Origin: a virus
IMG/VR virus record: IMGVR_UViG_3300046009_006291
Coordinates: 1 to 34,170 of that record
Direction: 5' to 3' (one strand)
Length of the DNA: 34,170 bases
Part shown: in pieces, positions 29,759 through 34,170 of the stretch
Layout: every line of letters starts with the position of its first letter
Numbering within the stretch: the first letter of the stretch is position 1
Notes under the pieces: generated by a model
Told to the model about the DNA's origin: nothing
Seen by the model: only the letters and a program-made list of their open reading frames with translations
The model's database searches: none
Made by a program: the position numbers and the translations under genes

Positions 29759-30397
29759 TTATCCCCATTGGTCTGCCATAGCTTTTGAAATGCCTGGGAA
29801 AGACTTACTTCTAATTTTTGCCCTATCTGCGCATCTTTTACTTGTATCCCAATACCATTTATTAAACGTTTTACCTGTTGTAGTAGTTATCATTTCTCCA
29901 GGTGAAACATGCGTTTTTTTATTAAATAAATCATCGTTTTTGTAGTGAACTAATAAAGGTAATCCATACAACCACAAACAAGTAGTTTTTTGCGCTTCAT
30001 CACCAAAATAATAAGGCTGTATTATCTGTGGCTTTGGTAGCCTTTTATCGGGATTCATTGCGCCCATAGGATTTTCCATGTAAACCTTATCACAGACGGA
30101 AGTTGCTAAATTCCATAAATTAATAGTCCATTCTACCGATTGAAGTCTTAAATAATGCTTTTCTTTACCTGGTGCGTAGGTTCTGTTACCTGATAGTGTC
30201 ATAGCTGTACACATTGGGTGAAGTCCTATAAAATCCCAACTATCTGATAAAATAGCTTCTATTACATCACCTTTAATATGCCATTCGGTATGTCCACCGC
30301 TACAATCTTGTATATCACAGCTATATGCCTCATGCCCTTTATTTCTAAACGCTTTACATACTGTTTGGCTTTCTTCGCAGCCTATTAATACTTTCAT
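29759..30397 (-). CDS. Cytosine-C5-methyltransferase-like protein (orphan)
   Basis: 212 residues. MKVLIGCEESQTVCKAFRNK starts like the SAM-binding motif I of C5 enzymes with a C-x-E-x-S pattern; SCDIQ follows. The catalytic region reads FIGLHPMCTAM (57-67), with Met where the usual Pro-Cys motif has Pro, and VYMENPMGAM (105-114) holds the E-N-P motif. Phage proteins of this type are often called DNA cytosine methyltransferases, but the altered P-C motif makes activity uncertain. Protection of phage DNA from restriction is the plausible job. The start overlaps the HNH-like gene by 4 bases. Confidence 0.7.
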   Translation of the reverse strand: MKVLIGCEESQTVCKAFRNKGHEAYSCDIQDCSGGHTEWHIKGDVIEAILSDSWDFIGLHPMCTAMTLSGNRTYAPGKEKHYLRLQSVEWTINLWNLATSVCDKVYMENPMGAMNPDKRLPKPQIIQPYYFGDEAQKTTCLWLYGLPLLVHYKNDDLFNKKTHVSPGEMITTTTGKTFNKWYWDTSKRCADRAKIRSKSFPGISKAMADQWG

Positions 30398-30714
30398 TTT
30401 TTACATTTTTCAAAGTGGAAAATTACATCGTTTGTTACATCTGCTACTAATCCATAATCCTTACACAAACTGTATTTACTATTTAGATACTGTAGCTGCT
30501 TATGTACCACTGCTATATGTAGCCTAAACTGCTCAATACCCTTACTCCCCTTACGCCTCTTACACCTCATACAAGATGGGTATATACTATCGGGTGTGGG
30601 GTCTAGTTTTAATGTGGCTATGGTTAAGTTGTTACCGCAATATGCACATTTGCAGCCATACTTGTTTAGCACTATATCTCGGTCTTGTCGGCTTATTCTG
30701 ATTTGTGTTTTCAT
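30394..30714 (-). CDS. HNH-like zinc-binding protein, possibly inactive
   Basis: 106 residues. Two zinc-type pairs, C23-x2-C26 (CAYCGNNL) and C48-x2-C51 (SCMRCKRRKG), have the spacing and context of small phage HNH proteins, and the C-terminal IFHFEKC recalls a conserved end of that group. The catalytic His that normally follows Asp at the start of the second segment is absent: the sequence reads LKLDPTPDSI instead of a D-H pair. It may be a non-catalytic relative. It overlaps the VRR-NUC gene and the methyltransferase-like gene by 4 bases each, so the three make a co-translated trio. Confidence 0.7.
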   Translation of the reverse strand: MKTQIRISRQDRDIVLNKYGCKCAYCGNNLTIATLKLDPTPDSIYPSCMRCKRRKGSKGIEQFRLHIAVVHKQLQYLNSKYSLCKDYGLVADVTNDVIFHFEKCKK

Positions 30715-31088
30715 AGGGTTAAGTTTTCAATTACATTAATCCAATCACTTGCCGTTCTGCAAACATGCACGTAATGCCCGTTTTTAGCCCAAATAAGGTG
30801 TAGTTCTTTCTGTTCCCTACTAAGTACACCACTAGCCCCATTTTTAAGCTCTATTGCCGTTAATTTGCCGCCATATACACAAAGCATATCAGGTACACCT
30901 GATGTAAGCCCTGTCGCTTTCATTTTCATAACCTCTATTTTGTTTCTGTACCCACCATTCGGAACGCTAAACAATGTACCTCTTATTTCAGGATAGGTGT
31001 TATGCGCCCACTGATAACATGCGGCTTGTAGTTTGTCCTCTGATGCCCAACCTATTGCATCTTGTTCAAGTAGTTGTTGTTTTGTCAT
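30711..31088 (-). CDS. VRR-NUC domain nuclease
   Basis: 125 residues, essentially one VRR-NUC domain of the PD-(D/E)xK superfamily. It has SVPNGGYRNK (about 41-50), the first acid in GVPDMLCVYG (64-73), the E-x-K site in TAIELKNGASG (77-87, E80 and K82), and a later REQKELHLIWAKNGHYVHVC (Q93). Length fits stand-alone phage members, which process DNA structures in replication or repair. It follows the GTTACA-repeat region and the primase-helicase, so it belongs to the replication set. All key residues are present. Confidence 0.88.
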   Translation of the reverse strand: MTKQQLLEQDAIGWASEDKLQAACYQWAHNTYPEIRGTLFSVPNGGYRNKIEVMKMKATGLTSGVPDMLCVYGGKLTAIELKNGASGVLSREQKELHLIWAKNGHYVHVCRTASDWINVIENLTL

Positions 31089-31157
31089 TGCGCCTGTAAG
31101 TTATTTTAGTTTAAATTGTGTTTTGTTATTTAAATGTTGGGGACTGCTACATATTAG

Positions 31158-31476
31158 AAAGTTACAAAGTTACAGACTTGCATTTTCGTTTTTTTCAAAG
31201 TTTGTAACCGCTAACTCATTGATAATCAGTGCTTTTTTCGCCCAAAATGCCGAGTTACAAACTTTTACCCATTTTTAACCCCATTCTATATAAATAAAAA
31301 AAGTTGCAGCCTCTTACTTTTTTACTTTTACTACTCTTCTTTTTTTTTCTCTTCATGCGTTAATAGGAAAAAAGTCTGTAACTCTGTAACTTTAGTTATA
31401 AGTAGTTGATAATCAGTTAGTTATCGGTTACAGAGTTTGAAAAAAAGTTTGTAACAGTTACAGACTTCCTTGTAAC
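31158..31476. repeat. GTTACA repeat region, candidate replication origin or control region
   Basis: The gap 31089-31491 has no gene. It holds ten copies of GTTACA or its complement TGTAAC (starts at 31161, 31169, 31203, 31254, 31377, 31385, 31427, 31450, 31457 and 31471). A 22-base inverted repeat, 31158-31179 against 31372-31393, has one mismatch, and its 12-base end AGTTACAGACTT recurs directly at 31456-31467. TTGATAATCAGT occurs twice (31219-31230 and 31407-31418). Between the arms is an AT-rich and pyrimidine-rich stretch (about 31281-31350) of the sort that could unwind. It is adjacent to the primase-helicase gene. Confidence 0.6.
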
Positions 31477-31491
31477 TTTTGGCTAAAATGG

Positions 31492-34002
31492 CTAAAAAGG
31501 TACTAAATCGGGTGCTGAATTATCATTTTTTTGCTCTCCATTAAATAACTTATATCTGTCAAGTATGCCATTTTCCTTCATTACTACTTGTTTTTCAAAG
31601 TGTATTTCGTGTTTTTGACAGTAGCTTTCTAGTGCTGAATTAAGCCGAATAGATGATAACTTATACAATTTGTTTCCCCCATTATCAGAATAAAAGGTAT
31701 CGTAGGTGTTATTGAACGCTTTAACCTGCACTTTTTTTATAAGTTTCCATTCTGTAATATTTTCCTCTATGAACTGCAAAGTTAATAATCCATACTCCTG
31801 TTCAAATTGTTTTTGCCATCCACCTTCGGTTAATTGGGGGGCTGTAAGCCTCATGACCTTAAGCCATTGTTGAATAGATGCAAGGATAATGTTATCATAG
31901 GCTTGCCAATCTTCGGTAGTCCAATCGGTAGGAAACATCTTTCCAAAGTGAGTATTTACGCCCCCTGCTTTAGTAAAAAAGTCAGTAAATTCTATCGGGA
32001 TAATTCTACGCCTTAACCCACCGTCTGACACCTCATAACTGTAATTTGTGCTTACTAATAACTTTGGCATATCGCCCACATCAACAGTACTTATATTTTT
32101 GAATAGCTTTTTGTTGATACCGTTACCTGATGACAATTCTTTAAGGAATAGAAAGTCAAACTTTTTCGGCACATCTGATATAGATAGCACCTTTTCGTAG
32201 TCCCATGACTGTAAAAAATCCTTATCTAAAACAACTTGGCTACCGGGTAGGTTCTTAACACTTGTAGCGTATTTAAGCATATTTGAAAATATGTTTTTAC
32301 CGCTACCACCACCCGATTTAGGGTCGGGGCATTGCTCAACTAATACTACTATATATGCGTCTGATTCGTCTTTAAATTCATGGCATAAATAGCCAATACA
32401 TTGCAATACATGCGGTGTAACGCTAACTGATAGGTCAAGATATTTGTAATATAGTGATTGCTTATGGCTGTTATCTGTTGTTACTGTTAGGTCACGTAGT
32501 TGTATTTTGTTTTCCCATATCAATTTATTGGTGGGTAGAGCTGAGTAGGGTAGCACTTCTACACCATCTTTATCAATAGTCGCATAGCAATTATTATAGA
32601 ATTTATACGATAGGTGTTTAGTGGGGGTCAGTATGACTGATGTATCTAATATGGGTAGGCTGGCAATTATGTGCTTACCCGACTTCTGTATAAATTCATC
32701 TAAGGCATTAAAAACAGTTTCGTATTCGTCTGCATCTTCGATATGTATATATGCTTTAAGTTCATCAAAGTATGTACGTGCATCGGTACGACATATCTTA
32801 TATCCTTGTATTTTGGTTACATCTTCTTTATGTAGCCTATACCCTAAACCATGCGATACGGTGTACAATTTTTCTCGGCTGATGTATGTGCCGCCCTTGT
32901 CGTTTATTGCCCAAAATATGCCATGTGGGTGCGTTTCTGTAGCCTTTATTAGTATGTCCTGTACAAACTGCTTAGCCTCATCTGATATGTTAGCAGGTGT
33001 AGGGGTATTATAGGCTGTAGCGGTCTTAATTATCCTTTGTTCGTGTTCATGTTTTATTTTACCATATCCACTATCTACTAAGTGACGGTATAGTTTTTTG
33101 TAGTCCCCACCGAATTGTAAAGTACATAGTACTGCTGCTGGTGTTAACCATTTGCCCGCCTCAAATTCTGTTGATGTAGTGAAAAAATAGTATAATCGGT
33201 AATCCTTACGAAATGTTACAGATACGCCCCCTTCATTTCTGTTAGGTCGTGTCCATCTTCTGTACATATCGTGGTCATTAAATATTTTATAACCATTAGC
33301 TGTTAATATGTCCTCTGCTGCTATGCTACCGTTAAAATGGTCAAATGGGTTTTCATCGTAGTAATCGGTCTGTTTTTTAGTCGGCTTGTAGCTTACTTCT
33401 GCTTTGATGCGTTGGTTGTAGCTGATGCATAAATTAATCAAGCTATCACGCTCTGATTGTGTGATTAGTGGTATGTTAGCACCCTGATGTATTGAGTATC
33501 CCATTGAGGGGGGTGCGAGTGCATAACCACCTTCTCCCCTTGTTTCAATGCCACACTCTTTAACATCTGCTTTCCATGCTAATTTTTTATTTCCTTGCGC
33601 TTTACCGTCTGCAATCCTGTATAGTATATGATAGCCTCCTGACGGTGTTTTGTGTATGCGTAACCTGTACCATAGTTCGGGGTATATTTGGCGTATATCG
33701 CTGAAAAGTCTACCATCTATACCGTTCCAGTGCTTACAGTCTATGTCTATTATTTCTAAGTTGCCCGATACGCTACCGCATACCATAGCAATAGCGGTGG
33801 TATTATGTTTATCCATTTCATACCATAACGCCTCTTTGCTGATAATGGTTGATTGGTATTGTTTCCATCCTGAATAGGCTACTTTAGCAGGTATGATAGT
33901 CCCATCTTGTTTTGTTTCTGCTTTGTCACGTACTGGTACAATGGATATACCAGCAGATAATAATTCCTGTACTTGCCCGAATACGGCAGATAGTTCTTGC
34001 AT
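31492..34002 (-). CDS. Primase-helicase: AEP-type primase/polymerase fused to SF3 helicase
   Basis: 836 residues. The N-terminal primase-polymerase part has the acidic site LEIIDIDCKHW (82-92, DID), SGGYHILYR (121-129) and ETRGEGGYALAPPS (153-166), in the order of Prim-Pol enzymes. The C-terminal helicase has the Walker A SGGGSGKN (563-570), a following KVLSISDVPKK strand, VSTNYSYEVSD and an arginine finger GGLRRRI (661-667), as in D5/SF3 proteins of the DUF5906 type. It primes and unwinds phage DNA. No DNA polymerase gene is in the window. The GTTACA-repeat region lies beyond its 3' end, and inverted repeats precede its start. Confidence 0.88.
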   Translation of the reverse strand: MQELSAVFGQVQELLSAGISIVPVRDKAETKQDGTIIPAKVAYSGWKQYQSTIISKEALWYEMDKHNTTAIAMVCGSVSGNLEIIDIDCKHWNGIDGRLFSDIRQIYPELWYRLRIHKTPSGGYHILYRIADGKAQGNKKLAWKADVKECGIETRGEGGYALAPPSMGYSIHQGANIPLITQSERDSLINLCISYNQRIKAEVSYKPTKKQTDYYDENPFDHFNGSIAAEDILTANGYKIFNDHDMYRRWTRPNRNEGGVSVTFRKDYRLYYFFTTSTEFEAGKWLTPAAVLCTLQFGGDYKKLYRHLVDSGYGKIKHEHEQRIIKTATAYNTPTPANISDEAKQFVQDILIKATETHPHGIFWAINDKGGTYISREKLYTVSHGLGYRLHKEDVTKIQGYKICRTDARTYFDELKAYIHIEDADEYETVFNALDEFIQKSGKHIIASLPILDTSVILTPTKHLSYKFYNNCYATIDKDGVEVLPYSALPTNKLIWENKIQLRDLTVTTDNSHKQSLYYKYLDLSVSVTPHVLQCIGYLCHEFKDESDAYIVVLVEQCPDPKSGGGSGKNIFSNMLKYATSVKNLPGSQVVLDKDFLQSWDYEKVLSISDVPKKFDFLFLKELSSGNGINKKLFKNISTVDVGDMPKLLVSTNYSYEVSDGGLRRRIIPIEFTDFFTKAGGVNTHFGKMFPTDWTTEDWQAYDNIILASIQQWLKVMRLTAPQLTEGGWQKQFEQEYGLLTLQFIEENITEWKLIKKVQVKAFNNTYDTFYSDNGGNKLYKLSSIRLNSALESYCQKHEIHFEKQVVMKENGILDRYKLFNGEQKNDNSAPDLVPF

Positions 34003-34021
34003 TTTGTAAAAATATTAATTT

Positions 34022-34164
34022 GGTTAGGAAATAATAACCTCTCCCTTGTAGTGGGTATGGTGCGAGTATGTTACAAAAAAATTAACCTTTAATGAGTTCA
34101 GCTCGGCAAAGCATCCCCCACTAAAGGTTAGTTATAATATCTTTGTCACTAGTTGCCGCTAGTG
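34022..34164. promoter_or_regulatory. Control region upstream of the primase-helicase
   Basis: Two inverted repeats share the GGTTA/TAACC unit: GGTTA (34022-34026) with TAACC (34035-34039), and TAACCTTTA (34083-34091) with TAAAGGTTA (34122-34130), nine exact bases around a 30-base spacer. A third hairpin, CACTAG-TTGCCG-CTAGTG (34147-34164), lies at the right edge. TATCTTTG on the plus strand (34138-34145) is a possible -7 box pointing out of the window. Operators or transcript structures are possible. Confidence 0.45.
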
Positions 34165-34170
34165 GTCTGC

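Noticed and set aside
31033-31278. 81-codon plus-strand frame over the GTTACA repeat region
   Set aside because: It starts inside the VRR-NUC gene on the opposite strand, has no leader, and the repeats explain the base pattern.
1-34170. tRNA genes, CRISPR arrays, insertion sequences, integrase or attachment sites
   Set aside because: No cloverleaf-like sequence, evenly spaced direct repeats, transposase or recombinase motifs were recognised while reading both strands. A tRNA search program was not run, so a small tRNA cannot be fully excluded.

Overview
The window is part of a tailed double-stranded DNA phage genome (siphovirus-like, Caudoviricetes) that most likely infects a member of the Bacteroidota. 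The phage evidence is direct: small and large terminase, portal, scaffold-like protein, major capsid protein, a tape measure of about 1060 residues, tail proteins, a tail fibre, and a primase-helicase. The host inference rests on promoter and leader style. TAnnTTTG-type -7 boxes, two of them with TTTG 18 bases upstream, precede key genes, and the plus-strand starts follow A/C-rich leaders of the AAACACACA type instead of Shine-Dalgarno sequences. No integrase, repressor, endolysin, tRNA or CRISPR array was recognised.

Layout. (1) 1-26200, minus strand: the packaging and virion genes, read from right to left as TerS, TerL, a tail-assembly-chaperone pair with a probable -1 frameshift, a methyltransferase, a glycan-modification cassette, tape measure, lipoprotein, tail hub and tip proteins, a probable tail-tube protein, portal, scaffold, capsid, head-tail connector candidates, and a tail fibre cut by the left edge. 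Tail genes therefore precede head genes. (2) 19202-23120: an insulated cassette inside that block, holding an HNH homing-type endonuclease, an FkbM methyltransferase, three glycosyltransferases, a KTSC protein and one oppositely oriented gene. (3) 26201-29750, plus strand: about nine small, mostly unknown genes, probably early, driven by four copies of one promoter motif and ending at a shared bidirectional terminator. (4) 29759-34002, minus strand: cytosine-methyltransferase-like protein, HNH-like protein, VRR-NUC nuclease and primase-helicase, with a 403-base gene-free stretch packed with GTTACA repeats that looks like a replication origin or control region. (5) 34003-34170: a control region with inverted repeats.

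Transcription logic (inference). Two divergent blocks start at about 26200-26340. The capsid gene is a separate unit with a terminator on each side, its own promoter and a leader of about 120 nt. The probable tail-tube gene and the scaffold group also have their own -7 boxes, which fits high expression of abundant virion proteins. The strongest leads for follow-up are the T9 frameshift site in the tail chaperone, the repeat-dense origin candidate, the plus-strand promoter family, the cysteine-rich insertion in the portal, and the insulated cassette.
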